Assembly: GCA_024220505.1 (NCBI GenBank) | Contig: JAKZZE010000019.1 | Span: forward strand, 1,042,334-1,106,333 | DNA from: Rhizopus arrhizus | Lineage: Eukaryota > Mucoromycota > Mucoromycetes > Mucorales > Rhizopodaceae | Direction: 5' to 3' | Length of the DNA: 64,000 nucleotides | Shown: piece after piece, positions 24,321-35,582 of the stretch | Position numbering within the stretch: the stretch's first letter is position 1 | Layout: every line of letters starts with the position of its first letter | Position numbers and translations under genes: made by a program | The notes under the pieces: generated by a model | Database searches by the model: none | What the model saw: the letters and a program-made list of their open reading frames with translations, nothing else | Told to the model about the DNA's origin: nothing

Positions 24321-25395
24321 CAAAAAAGACAGTAACTCACAAGTTATCATTCTAGGCACCTTGAGGACCACTATGGTTCAAAAAGGCAACAAGGTGTTTC
24401 TTGCCCTCTTCAAAACCAGCGGATTTAAGGAACCAGTCATGAACTTCTTGGTTTAATGCACCAATGAACCAGATATCTTCGGGATCAGAAAAGTCAATAT
24501 TTTCAAGCTTCTGTGCCGAACCTGATTCGATGGCAAGTGGCTTCAGTTCACCTGAATCAACATTTAACAAATGAGGTGCAACAGGGTGTTTCATGGAGCT
24601 GAATCCAAAGAAAAGATTACTAGATAGAAGTACGCTTAGGCCAAGAGAATACCTTTCGTTAGTCAAGGTCTTGACTGAATTTGTCTACAAATCAATAGTA
24701 AAGATCTTGTTACGGCCTTGTTTTTTCAGCAGTAACATAAAGAGCTTTTTCGTCATTGGATGAAACAACTTCATGAAGGCTACTATCCCAAGATTCAGCA
24801 ATACTTTTTCTTTCCTTCGTTTCAAGATCATAAGTTATAATACGGTTTCTATCAGACTCATATTGAGGTTCCATCATTTAGAAATAAAGTAAAAGACCTG
24901 AAGAGGTAAAGCGAGGACTGGATAAAGCAGCTGGGATGTCCTTGTTAATAGCAGCAGGTGCCTCCTTGCCAGTTGTAGATACTGTATAGATATGAGCTGA
25001 ATTTTGCCAAGCATTATTCTCAGTATTGACCTTGGCCAAGGAAGCAATTTGGGAAGCGTCAGGAGAGATGGCATAATCGCTAGCATCGCCTTGAGGGAAA
25101 AGAGGTGATTCTAAATCAGTGCTTTTATGCATGTTGATAGGATCACTATCAATCTTGTATTTCTCTCCATTGGCAGCGAGATTGACAACAAATATGTCAT
25201 TCTTTTTTTCTGGCACATAGCGGTTCTAGTGTCTATATATGTGCATGCATAAAAAGAAGGCCCAGTTGTGCACATAAAGAAAATTTTCAACATTACCTGA
25301 CCATAAGCTCATCATATGCTAAAGCTGTGTCTTTCTTGTTTTCCTCAATTTACTTGTCCTTTTTCAATGTTCCTTCAAGAGTGCCATCGCTGCAA
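23886..25395 (-). pseudogene. Dipeptidyl-peptidase 5-like (S9 family) pseudogene, both ends lost
   Basis: DPP5-type enzymes are secreted serine peptidases with an N-terminal beta-propeller and a C-terminal hydrolase domain. The minus strand keeps propeller segments (LAYDELMVR, then an intron and NRYVPEKKNDIFVVNLAANG around 25190, SPDASQIASLAKVNTENNAW around 25050) and hydrolase segments (NHSGPQGA at 24355-24380, TRWNSQIFASAGYAVVATNP, and the nucleophile motif GASYGGYMINW near 24030). Stops interrupt the same frame: TAG in place of the conserved Trp after HSGPQGA, TAA in the ASYS stretch, TAA near 25345, and others. One intron (24260-24340) holds a 32-nt A/T run. The catalytic Asp and His region is gone on the left, where a Tc1-D end sits, and the N-terminus and signal peptide are gone on the right. 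Confidence 0.75.
24289..24320. repeat. 32-nt T run (A run on the coding strand)
   Basis: A pure T tract lies inside the remaining intron of the peptidase pseudogene. The + strand open stretch through it codes only Phe repeats and is not a gene. Confidence 0.9.
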
Positions 25396-25447
25396 CAAAC
25401 TACAGTATATATATATATTTTTTTTTTGTAAAATAAGTTATTTTTTA

Positions 25448-26545
25448 TTAAACTTTGAGCCACACATCGCGGAGTGGTGTGACTAGAACTGCAGCATAGA
25501 ATGTCAAAAGCTTCTTGTCAGCATTGTATTTGACATCTCCGATGGAAATAGGGAAATTGCAAAGACGATAGGGACCCCCCTCTCTATTGTCTAAATCAAT
25601 GCCATACAATTGATCCATTTCTTTGATGATAGCACAACAAATCCAACAAGCCATTAGTATAGGAAGCACGGTGCCTTTTACCCTTGAAATGTACGTCCTT
25701 GGTCGGTCTAGATCAATCATTGTGCAAGCGAGTCCGGAATATAGAAAGCCAACTGTACGCAAAGAGGTTGCTTTTTCATCATATTTTGCTTGTGTCAATA
25801 AGTGATCTAACATGTCTTCCGGAGTCCGAAGTAACTTGTAAAAACCTTCCTTCATTAACTTGGTTCCAGTTGTGCCAGTGCTTTTCGCACGAGCTTCGCT
25901 TGCTCCAAGCTCTATAGGAACAGAATGTCCATCCTCATAATTTCTGAATATAAGATCACAGCGGCGACCGTACGCCATTCTTGGTATAGCTTCTAATGCA
26001 CTGATGGCCCTGCCCTAATTCTTTCTCTTCTTACTCCCCATGCTTGCTGACCCTCCGACTACTGCATCCAGGTTATTGATCCTATTAAAAAAGGTCTCTA
26101 TCATACTCCATATGTGACCTTGATATCATGCTTCTTTGTGGTTACGCTCTAGGTTTTTGCTTTCAAATTCTTGGAGCATAGAGTAATTAGAGAATATAAC
26201 CCAACCATATTCAACGTCAAACTCAGCATTAAATGTATGATTTGCTTTGAGCGCTTCTCGAAGTTTTTTTAGCACTTGACTTGTTGAGTTGATTCAAGAG
26301 AAGCACGAGCTCCTTAGAAGGCTTTGATTTTTGTTTAGCATTATAACTTATGATCTCTTGGATTTCTGCAGTAGTGAAAACGTTATAGATAACATAATTT
26401 TCATCATATGGATCCATTATATATGATTTACTAGGATGATCGTACTTGTATTGTAATCCAAATAAAATAGCTCATTATTGACACATTTACCGGTCGAAAG
26501 GCGCCACTTTTTCGCAGGATCGAGCCTTTTAAACTGCTATTCAAA
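25448..26545 (-). pseudogene. Decayed member of an uncharacterised family expanded in Mucoromycota
   Basis: Reading the minus strand from 26545, in-order blocks are FKRLDPAKKWRLSTGKCV, then MDPYDENYVIYNVFTTAEI (shifted frame), ALKANHTFNAEFDVEYGWV, YQGHIWSMIETFFNRI, and an open 176-codon stretch from 25978 starting MAYGRRCDLIFRNYEDG. From memory, this combination (FKRLDPAKKW, DP.DENY, RR.DL, then E.G..E) recurs in many Mucorales predicted proteins of unknown function; I could not check this. Asp in CDLIF and Glu in ELGASE loosely fit a PD-(D/E)XK nuclease fold, which is speculation. At least two stops and two frameshifts mark it as a pseudogene. Its 3' end lies about 50 bases from the broken end of the peptidase pseudogene. 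Confidence 0.55.
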
Positions 26546-27277
26546 GCTAATGTTATACTCTTCAATAGCAATTGTAGAAGAAGCACCAGCAGCACTAATT
26601 TCACCAACCTCAGTAGTATAAACCTCGCCAATATTATCAACCTCAACAGCACCAATGTCATCAACATCATCAAGATTAGCATCGCCAGTATCGCCGACAT
26701 CACAAAAAGATTCAATTCTTCTATTTTCTGCAATTGCAATTTGTTTCACTATTCTGTTTTTTAACAGCTCTTTCAGATAACCCTTGCTTGCCAAGTGTTT
26801 CTCTTTGGTCTTTATGAAAAAAGGTTCCTTAATCAGTACAATACCTTCTTTGAGAATGTGACCGATGGCAGGATCTAATGGATCAAAGTTAATTTCAGCG
26901 ATCTTTCAACAATCTTCTTTAGTAATTGCAACTGTAATTCGTGATGGATATTGCTTTTCAATTGACATGAGCTGCATAGACGATTCAAATCTACTGGTCA
27001 TGTCTAGAAGGACTCTACCTGGATAGCTTCCTGTTCTCCACATTTTAGAATGAAAAGCTTTGTCTTGTTGATTGTTGTGAATGTTGTATTCGAAAATAGC
27101 ATGCATGAGTGATATTCGCTTCCTAGCCACTACTTGGGACCAGGGCATATTTTTCAGTTTAGTCGCTGCATGACTGCGTTGACCGACTGGTGAGATATTT
27201 TGTCGGAAAGAACTATGAACAATTGCATTTTTGGAGTTCACTGTCTCGTTTCTAACACAATGGGTTTTGCCTCCCAC
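26537..27277 (-). pseudogene. Unidentified ORF interrupted by one in-frame TGA
   Basis: From the ATG at 27277 the minus strand stays in one frame down to a TAA at 26537, with a single TGA at 26906-26908 (…KEDC*KIAEINFDP). About 246 codons. Recognisable traits: a basic N-terminal half (MPWSQVVARKRISLMHAIFE), TGSYPGRVLLDMTSRFESS, and an acidic Asp/Val/Gly-rich C-terminus. There is no clear catalytic motif. Similarity to the ORF1 (nucleic-acid chaperone) type proteins of non-LTR elements is my impression only. The intact frame on both sides of the stop suggests recent inactivation. Confidence 0.45.
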
Positions 27278-27489
27278 TCTGACGTCGCAAGTGGTTTAAG
27301 AATTAACGTATAATAACAATAATTTTTTTTATCTATCCTTCTTTACTTCTTTCAAAACAAGTATCTGTTTAGTTGTTTGGTGATGCAGTAGTGGATGTGG
27401 CGGGAAATTCAAAACAAACGTTTATACCATGGGGCGGGAGCCATCACTTCCTACATCATCGTTTCGTCAACTGCTCTATCTTTACGCAT

Positions 27490-28993
27490 CATTCAAAGCA
27501 TAGGCTTACGGGCAATGCAGTCTTCGAAAAAAGAAGTGCAGTGTTGTACCCAATTGAAGCAATCTGAAGGTGTTGCTTTCCTAGCAGACTCAATAATCCT
27601 TTGACTAAGATTGTCATCTGCAGTTAAACAATCTCTCTTCACATCAGCCTTAAGCTTAGACCAAAACAACTCAATTGGATTTAGAAATGGAGAATAGGGA
27701 CGAAGAAAGGTGAGCTTATAGCCACGCTTAAGGATAGCTTCTTGAATGACAGATACTTTGTGTATGGCTGCATTGTCCAAAACGTTCTATCTTTCTTTCA
27801 TTTGATGCCTATCCAAGGCATCCATCACTCCTTCAATAAACTCCAGAAAATGCTCACTACGGGTTGCAACTTTTGTAGACAACAACTTCAGAGTTGCCTT
27901 CGCTTCTTTTTCTCCTTGCTAGAGACAGCTTTTCTTTGCACAGTTTTAGGCTTGCGCAATAGCAGATCTACAATGCTTTTTTCACAAATTGCTCCAATAA
28001 TTGTTATAGTAATACCTTTGTTGTTTGGAAGCTCAATTTTGGCAGATTCACCTGTCTTTGATCTCTCAAAGTTGCGCCTTATATGCATATTAAATCCTGC
28101 TTCATCGGTAAATACACAGCAATTGTTCCAGTCCATATTACCATTCGCCTTCCATTGCAGCACTTTTCTCTTCTTTGATCAAAGATTGTATCTGCATTTC
28201 TAGCTTTTACCAGCTTCTCTAGCTTCTTCAGCGACATCGTAGCATGCTTTGTTAAGTGATAATGCAGTACTGAGAAAGATACTCTTAATGTCCGGAAAAG
28301 CAGAAAGGAATGCATCCTTAGCTTCCCATCAAACAGCTATAGTGTTTTTCTGATAAAAGTTTATCAGAAATTCAGTATGTTGGGTTTCCAGCTTCTTACT
28401 TTGTCCATCTTTTTGCCTCTTCTTTATTTCTGGCAATTGTTGCTCGTTGTCGTCTCTGTACAGCTTTACATAGTATTGTGTAGTTCTTATAACAATATAA
28501 ACAGTTAGTCCTGCTTGTCTTGGTGACATACCTTGTCCTATGACAAGATTCTGTAATTATTGTATTTGGGCTGGAGTATATGAGCGATAGTTGCCTCGAG
28601 TCTTTCGAACCTTCAAGTTTTCTTCGATCTTCGCTTCAAGTATTCTTACTACTGTCTTTAATTTTTTTTTACTTTTTCATAAGTCTGTAAGAAGCTGTCA
28701 AGATCCATGAGCTGCTTCAAACCAGGCTGTTCTTCTGCTTTCTTCAACTGAGGTTTGTAACTTTCCCCCAGCTGCTAGTCATGCCATTCCAAAGCTGCAG
28801 TAATATATTGGTTCTGTTGTGCTTCTTCAACTTCCATAGGATCAGATCTTACTATCTCATCCGTTACGTTGAAGTAAGTTAAATATTCTTCAAGGATCTT
28901 TTTTTTTTTTGTGTATGAGGATTTTATTTGGATGCCGCTTAGCTGGTCATCATAAGAAACATTTTTAATAACAGAGTTTAAACCCACGAACAA
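27490..28993 (-). pseudogene. IS630/Tc1-like DDE transposase, decayed
   Basis: The minus strand carries an N-terminal region (from about 28993), a helix-turn-helix-like part (SPRQAGLTVYIVIRTTQYYV, about 28450-28530), the first catalytic Asp in CCVFTDEAGFNMHI (about 28110), the second in MDNAAIHKVSV (about 27775) and the Glu in YSPFLNPIELFW (about 27675). Asp to Glu spacing is 34 residues, so DD34E of the DDE_3 type. Several stops and frameshifts separate these blocks. The layout matches the element split around LTR-B (Tc1-D) but the sequences differ, so this is a separate lineage. I cannot place its terminal repeats. Confidence 0.7.
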
Positions 28994-29842
28994 ACAAACA
29001 AACAGAAAACGACCATGGAGATTGGAACTAGTGACGCCAGATGAGAGACTAATCCAGCAGAAAGAACTTGATTACTTCGCTAGGGGAATTTGCCCCAAAT
29101 ATTCCTCAGGGATGTTACAAGACGAATGAAAAATACGCAAAAAAAAAAAAGCGAACATGAGCAAAATTCAAAAAAAAAAAAATATATTTTAAAGATTGTT
29201 TATTTATAAAGTCCATTTGAGCACGGGGTGTTTATCACATCTGTTCGCCCGGACTAGTTCAATATGGAGTAAACTAAAATGAAGCTAAAAAACTCTACGG
29301 GATTAAGGGTAAAAAAGGTCAATGGAACAATGAATAGAACATAGTAACATCCTTAATGCTTTAAGAGCCAGTTTAGATGACTATGTGGAGGTCTGGCACA
29401 AGTGTCTATATGGTGATAAAGATGATCCAGTTCAAATAGGATTGAACATATCGTTGGCCAACGAAGGATCCAAGGGTAACTGTACGACTTGAACGAGGAA
29501 GTTCTGTTGGTAGGAGATTTAAAAGGAACGACAAAGGATCTTCAATAGTGCTAGGCATTTGTAGCTGGTTGTGCATGTTGAGACATTGAATTGCGTGTGT
29601 TTTTGTCAACATTTGATTTGGATGGAGGGAACAAGGCCTGGGTTCGCCGCCAGGCAGTCATCCAAGGCGCCATCTTATGCATCGGCTACGGTATATATAA
29701 ATAACTAAATACGCAAAAATTAAAATTTCATAAGCAAATAAAAAAAAATTCGAGACGCAAAAAAAAAAAATTGAAGTGCGTAAATTTAGTTTAAAAAACC
29801 AATATTGTTAAATTATTTTGGTACGCACTTGGTTGAAAATAT
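28994..29842. other. Gap with a weak minus-strand coding relic and A-rich runs
   Basis: On the minus strand a coding-like stretch starts MAPWMTAWRRTQA at about 29672 and continues past two stops to about 29350 (SYPWILRWPTICSIL). It is unidentified. The motif TACGCAAAAA occurs at 29132 and 29708 and ACGCAAAAAA again near 29755. Nothing else is supported. Confidence 0.3.
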
Positions 29843-31000
29843 TTATTTCTTGATTGTCTGTTTTAAAATCCAGTCAGTAAAAGAAGGAAAGGCAAATAAT
29901 TTCAAATGTTTGAAATATTTACCTTCTTTATGATTAATTTTTGTTCTTTTGTTTTGCCTTTCTTCTTGTACTGAAGACTGTATCCAAATTGAATAAATAT
30001 GTTCTATAGATATGCTTTTAAAAAGAACGCTGCTTTCTGGTTCAGTGTACTCATTGGATGGCGTATCAGGTATATTATCTGCCTCATCTTCATCGTCAAA
30101 TGATTTGGATTGAGTCGTTGATGAGCCTGGTGTACACACAGAAGAATTTTTCTGAGATAGAAGCATCCATTTTATAGAATCAGATTCTTTGGAAGACATG
30201 CTTATTGATGTAGGAGCCAAGCTAAATCTTGGACTCAAAACAAGTAAATGCATAACATTATCCTATCTATTATTTAGTCTATTTTCCTTCCCCTTTGCTT
30301 TATCTAACATTTAATTAACCTTCTCAATAAATTTTCTACCACAATCCGTCTGCAACCTTTTAAGAATCTCTTTTGTTGTTAGGGATTCACTATTCTCAAA
30401 TAAACGAATTACGTCGTTCTCCAGTTCTTTATCGAGTGCCCATTCGTCTGCTGTATTAGGCGTATCCCCTTCCTCTTGTGATTCATTTATTACTGGACGT
30501 GACTCTTCTGTAGGTCTTAAAGCTCCACTGGGCAAGATGAACACAAAGCTTGTATGATTAATTTCAATCAACGTTCCTGTTTTTAAGACTATTGGACGAT
30601 CTTTGGGACGCTTCATTACCTTATTGACAATCACACCGTTCCGACTAAAGATAATAAGTTCCCAACGGCCGCGTCGGCTGCTAAAGCGAATTTCACAGTG
30701 TCTACGAGAAACAGCTTTTGTGTCATTCCCAAAATCGATATCTGGGACACTTTTACAGTTTGCGCCTGAACGACCAATAATAATACTTGGCTCTGTTAAG
30801 TAACTTGTCCAGTCAGATCCTGCTAATCTAGGATAAAGATGAGTGCGATCAGATAAAATGGTAGGTGTGTTGACTTTGATAGGATGTGAGGATTCTGTTA
30901 TCAGGTGATAGCCTTTAAACAATTCAGAATCATTGAACTAATAAAAAACTTAATGCAGTGTTAAACGTTGTATACTTTTTTTTGCTACCGATTGAGACAT
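29843..31000 (-). CDS. FHA-domain protein, three exons
   Basis: FHA domains bind phosphothreonine peptides and occur in nuclear signalling and transcription proteins. Exons on the minus strand are 31000-30989 (only MSQS), 30937-30320 and 30262-29843, giving 349 aa; introns of 51 and 57 bp have GT...AG ends and keep phase. The FHA core lies at about residues 40-135: IIIGRSG (Gly-Arg), then KAVSRRHCEIRF with the Ser-x-x-His signature, then FSRNGVIVN with the Asn that contacts phosphothreonine. After it come an acidic linker and a Ser/Thr-rich tail that ends in a basic, aromatic stretch (GKYFKHLKLFAFPSF). No forkhead DNA-binding domain is visible. The start was chosen because the 12-nt first exon restores an ATG in frame; a start at the internal Met at 30922 is the alternative. 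Confidence 0.75.
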
Positions 31001-31623
31001 TTGTTTAAAAATATGAAATAAAATAAAAAAAATAAATATCACAGGACTTATTTTGGCCACGATTAAGTGCGAAAAATTCGTGTTAATAAACATTTCATAA
31101 TCATATATGGCCTGATCTTGAAACATAAGTCACTATAGTATAGAATTCAGCTGCAGTAACTTATTACATTTTGGCAATCACTTTGTGACATTACGGCTTA
31201 GATTGAACTTAATAGGCATTCCCTAAATTTTTGAATGCGTAATTTACAAAGCCAAATAAAAAAACTTCTTTTTATGTAGACTTCACACATCTGCTTGCAA
31301 ACTCCATTTTTAATTCGTCTCATTCTAAATTGGCGTTCAGTGTAGATAATCTTCGAGCTACCATCATGATCAAACACAACAATCTTTAAGATATCTAGAC
31401 AAATCAAAAATTATAAGCATAGACTCAAAGTATAAACTTAAATGGAAAGTTTTGTAACAGCAAAATATTTGAGATATCGAACCTTAGACAGAAAAGCAAC
31501 TTATATTAACTATCATATTTTCGATCCAGATCAATTTTCTTATTCCAATGCATACTTTTACTCACTATACGAACGCATATGAATTCATTAAATCACAAAT
31601 TGAAAATCTGAGGGATTCCCGCA
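31001..31623. other. Upstream region of the FHA gene
   Basis: AT-rich, with no ORF that has a recognisable motif. It probably holds the promoter of the FHA gene at its left end; the TE block starts at its right end. Confidence 0.4.
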
Positions 31624-32197
31624 TGTTAGTGATTTATCCAAGAATAGAAAGGAACAAGAGAGGACGAGACTCGATAAAGAGATTGCTTTATTTAATAAGA
31701 AAATGATACTATATTTATACTTTTCATACACGGATAATATTTCATGTCATGGATGAATAATTAATGAGTATGATATAACTAATGACAAATAGATAATGGT
31801 TACGTGTTCCTCCATTGTAATCTTTGTCATCATAAGCATTTATCCATAGAATACTCGTATATGATTGACTGCGATTGACTGTGATTTAGTTCCTGGATTT
31901 AATATAATTTAACTGTGCAATTACGCAGCATCTTATTGTCATGAGGCTGCGCCATATGAATATTACACTTCCAAACAAGTCTATTCTGATTGGCCCATTT
32001 ATTGATATAGTCTCGAAGGTTCGTGAACTGCCTTTAATATTTGCCAGAACCTTCGAGCAAGTAATTTGTTCAATTAAGAGAAAAGTATAAATACATCTTT
32101 AATTACTTTCAATAAAAGGAAAACAGCTTCGAATTCAAAAGAATAAATAATACTTTTCTAAGTTTTATTTATAGACCTATTTCCGACTCTTATTTTA
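31624..32197 (+). repeat. Probable 5' LTR of LTR-A
   Basis: The stretch precedes a primer-binding-site-like TGGTGGAGAAGCTG at 32198 and a gag gene, has a TATAAATA-like box near 32085, and its core (31714-31945) recurs reversed at about 48010-48228. The left boundary (TGTTAGTG at 31624) is a guess; the right end does not finish in CA. Confidence 0.55.
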
Positions 32198-32282
32198 TGG
32201 TGGAGAAGCTGCTCTTTTCCTACGCCTATATTTTCTGATCTCTGGTTATTCTCTCGGTGTTTATCGCTATTTCTACTACTCT

Positions 32283-32648
32283 ATGTCATCTTGAAATTCT
32301 AACTCTACTGCTCTGAACGCTCTACTCTCTCAGCTCCTTACTGAGAGTCGTGTTCCTCTCTCTGGTCTAGTTCCTGTTTACGATCCCAATGACAGTATCA
32401 ACAACTGGTTCCAGCAATACGATCGCCATTGTACTCGCCTTGGACTCAGCTCTGAACAAAAGCTGCGTCATATTGGTCCTTACCTTTCTACTGCTATCGC
32501 TAGTTGGGTTTCCCGTTCTCCTCGTACGCAAATCTGGTCTCAACTCAAGGATGTTCTGATCAAGACCTACGGTGTCCCTCCTCTCAAGCATAAACAGATT
32601 GTTCGTAGTCGTTTGGAATCTCTCCGTCAAGGTAAGTGCCGTCTGTTT
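32283..32648 (+). pseudogene. LTR-A gag fragment
   Basis: The ATG at 32283 is followed by a TGA at the fourth codon, then an open frame with a retrotransposon gag core (DSINNWFQQYDRHCTRLGL, then LKDVLIKTYGVPPLKHKQ). It is cut at 32648 by a solo LTR. The early TGA most simply derives from CGA. The gag zinc knuckle is not present. Confidence 0.75.
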
Positions 32649-32998
32649 TGCCAAGTATTAAAATAAGAGACAAAAACTAAAAAAGACAATAGTTGTGAAA
32701 CTAAAGATTATATGTTGCTTTATTAATAAAAACATTTGAGGCTATTTATACTTTTTGGATGTCTGGGCCTTTACCGCTATTTCAATTGATCGGTTAAAAG
32801 AATGATGTGGGAAGGATGGGAAGATAAAGAAAAGATAGTGGATAATCAATAGCCGCTGTCTTCTTGACGAATCAAGGGACAATGAAGTAGATAAATTATT
32901 GATCTAACGATAATTATCGAATAAGGTTGGATTGAACTGCCGTTGTTGTAATCAGGTTCCGATATAGTCGTGGGAACGCCAATAGAGATAACAGGGCA
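32649..32998 (-). repeat. Solo LTR without matching target duplication
   Basis: 350 bp, ends TG...CA. In minus orientation it carries TATAAATA followed by AATAAA, as an LTR promoter and poly(A) signal would. The 5 bases on the two sides (TGTTT and GAGTT, approximately) do not match, and LTR-A sequence is missing between the sides, so deletion or recombination accompanied its formation. Confidence 0.65.
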
Positions 32999-32999
32999 G

Positions 33000-33262
33000 A
33001 GTTGGTTATTGCGGAGATCTCTCGTTTATCCATGAATGTTCACTTTACTAGTTGTGTGGATACAACATCTACGCTAGATCTTACGTCTAGCTACTGGCAA
33101 ATTGAACTGGATGATGCTGCTAAACCCAAATCTGCTTTTATCTTTCGTAGTGGTCTCTATGAATTTGTGCGTATGCCTTTCGGTCTCACGAATGCTGCCG
33201 CTACCATGCAACGATTGATGGGCTCTGTTCTGGCTGGTCTCAAATGGAAGGTGTGTCTCGTA
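33000..33262 (+). pseudogene. LTR-A reverse transcriptase, first part
   Basis: The frame contains STLDLTSSYWQIELD (RT motif with the first catalytic Asp region) and FVRMPFGLTNAAATMQRLM. It runs straight into the TA target of Tc1-B, and the catalytic Y-x-D-D motif (YLDDI) continues at 37558 on the other side. Confidence 0.8.
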
Positions 33263-33923
33263 CAGAGGATCAAAAAACTGCTCCAACGTAACCCAATTTT
33301 TCGGAAATAAGAGCACAGGTCTGTCGGTTTTACAGCAAACATTATGAAACTTGAACCAAACAAAGTTAATACTATTATGATTTATTGACAAAGATTTCAA
33401 AGTCAGACACTGAATATACACTTAAAGCGAGCCCAGAAAAAAGCGGAGGTCGGTTGGTGCAGTTTTTTGACTTTCTTAAAATCGAGTGGAACCACCCTTT
33501 TTTGCTAATACTGCTTGTATTCTGTCGGGCATACTGTCTATATATTTGATGCATTGTTCCTTAGTAAACGAATTCCATTCATTTTCAACTCTTTCCCACA
33601 GTTCATGGATGCTGGTCGCCCTATTATCATACATGCTCAGCTTTAACTTCAAATGATGCCATACATGTTCAATAGGATCAAGATCTGGACTTTGTGATGG
33701 CCAATCGTCAATGTGAACCATGCCACTATCTTTCATCCATTGCGTTGTGGACTTTGATCGATGTTTAGGATCATTGTCGTGCTGAAATACCGATGTTTCC
33801 CAATTCAGACCATAGTACTCCAGGGTGTCTGTTAAGGATACATAAGATTATAGTCACTTTATTTTAGTAAAAGGAATCAGATATGATCCTGAATAATATG
33901 TTGACATAACTTGGAATCATTTA

Positions 33924-35582
33924 CAGTGAGTTAAAAAACCGTTTCAGTAAAATTGAAACTCACACATTTATCCTTTTTTTGGAAGAAATATTTAGAGTAT
34001 ACGTGTTCTTTTTTATTATGTTATTATATGGCTTTTTTGCAACAAAGCAATGTACACCCCATCTTAATCTATGAATTACATCTTGAGTAATGGCCATTTT
34101 AAAAAAAGGGGATGACTGAAACGGTTTTTTAACTAGGTAAAAAAATACTAATATATAATATTTCCATCCTTAGCTTTATTACAGCTTGAACTCTAGCCGG
34201 CATACTATCAATATATTTACAGCAAATATCTTTATCAAATATTTCCCATTCAATTTTGATTCTTTCCCATAGTTCATGGACACCTCTTACCCTTTGCTTA
34301 TATAGAGCTAATTTCAACTTTAAATGTCTCCACATGTGCTCAATTGGGTTCAGGTCAGGCGATTGAGAAGGCCAAGGCAATACTGGGCACTTTGCTTCTT
34401 CTTTAAGATAAGTCGTCGTTATCTTGGCAGTGTGTTTCGGATCATTATCATGCTGAAAGATGAAATCACCATCTCCTAATCGATAGTAATCAAGGGTATC
34501 TGCCAGTTCGGTTTTTAGGATATGGATGTAATCGGATGCAGTCATTCTGCCGTCGTATATCTCGCAGATATATCCAACTCCATGAGAAGTCATACAAGCC
34601 CACACCATAACACTTCTACCGCCGTGTTTTACGGTTGGGATTACATGATGAGGCTGTAATGGGCTTCCAGGTAGACTCCAATAGAATTCAACTCCATCGG
34701 AGCCCCAAACGTTGATTTTCGACTCGTCAGAGAAGATAACCTTTCTTCAGTCGTCAATAGTCCAGTACCTGTGAGCAAGTGCCCATTCCAAGCGTGCTTT
34801 CCTGTGTTTTGCTGACAAAAGAGGTACCTTTCTTTTTGGTCGGGCTTTGAATACCAGGCTCTTTAAGGCATTTAAGGTGGTGTTGTAAGTCAACCTTGGA
34901 TAAATGGCCTTGAAATAATCGAAGACCTCAACACCAGACTTCAATCGTCCTAAGATTACCATTCTCTTCATGAGGGACTTGATTGCTTCAGTTAAGATCT
35001 GAGGTCGTCCGCCAGTGTTATCGGGTCTTTGGATATTCCATTTTTTGCAATATCGATGAACAGTGGCTTTAGAGAGAGTCAAGCGATTAGCAATATCTTC
35101 ATAAGACAAATCAGACTCTAAGAGCACTCTCAAATCATTTTGAGTATCTTGGGAAATGGAGCGAGTCATTTTTAATAAAGATTGGGTTGAAAATGTTAAA
35201 TGAAAAAAATGAAATTTGTTACGCGTCTATTAATAAAATAACGTGTTTATAAACTTATTTTTTTAATAAATGCAAAGTATTATGCTCTTCCCCTAACTTT
35301 ATGTGTATTGCATAAATGAAAAATGAAGTCTGCATAATTGTAATTGGTATTTATGTTTTTTTTAATGGAGTTAAAAAACAGTTTCAGTGCACCGACTGTA
35401 GTAATTTCATAAGCTTTAGGGAGCAAATATTGAAAAAGCAATACTATTTTTATATTGTATTATACATCAGGACTAGTGCTTCCGTATGATTTATGAAATG
35501 TAGCATTTTATTTAGTATATCAGTAGTTATGGTAGCAAAACTATATTTAGGAAAAACACTGAAACGGTTTTTTAACTCACTG
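33924..35582 (-). mobile_element. Tc1-C: Tc1/mariner element with palindromic TIRs
   Basis: 1659 bp flanked by TA on both sides. The terminal repeats are about 211-214 bp. The terminal motif (AGTTAAAAAACCGTTTCAGT) occurs at 33928-33948 and reversed at 34115-34134 on the left, and at 35369-35388 and reversed at 35558-35578 on the right. The transposase reads on the minus strand. Confidence 0.9.
34129..35169 (-). pseudogene. Tc1-C transposase with a single nonsense codon
   Basis: From the ATG at 35169 the frame gives a paired-like helix-turn-helix (SYEDIANRLTLSKATVHRYC), GRPQ motif and the first catalytic Asp region (VIFSDESKIN), the second Asp in FQHDNDPKH and the Glu in SPDLNPIEHMW, spacing 35 (DD35E). 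It is otherwise open for about 345 codons. The only break is TGA at 34747-34749 where related transposases have Trp (DDWRKVIFSDE). All three catalytic residues are intact. The C-terminus ends in a hydrophobic tail unlike the usual GGSTKY. Confidence 0.85.

Noticed and set aside
24193..24456. 87-codon + strand open stretch
   Set aside because: Runs through the T32 tract (poly-Phe) and is antisense to the peptidase pseudogene.
27742..28203. 153-codon + strand open stretch with hydrophobic residues
   Set aside because: Antisense to the decayed IS630-like transposase, whose DDE blocks on the minus strand are clear.
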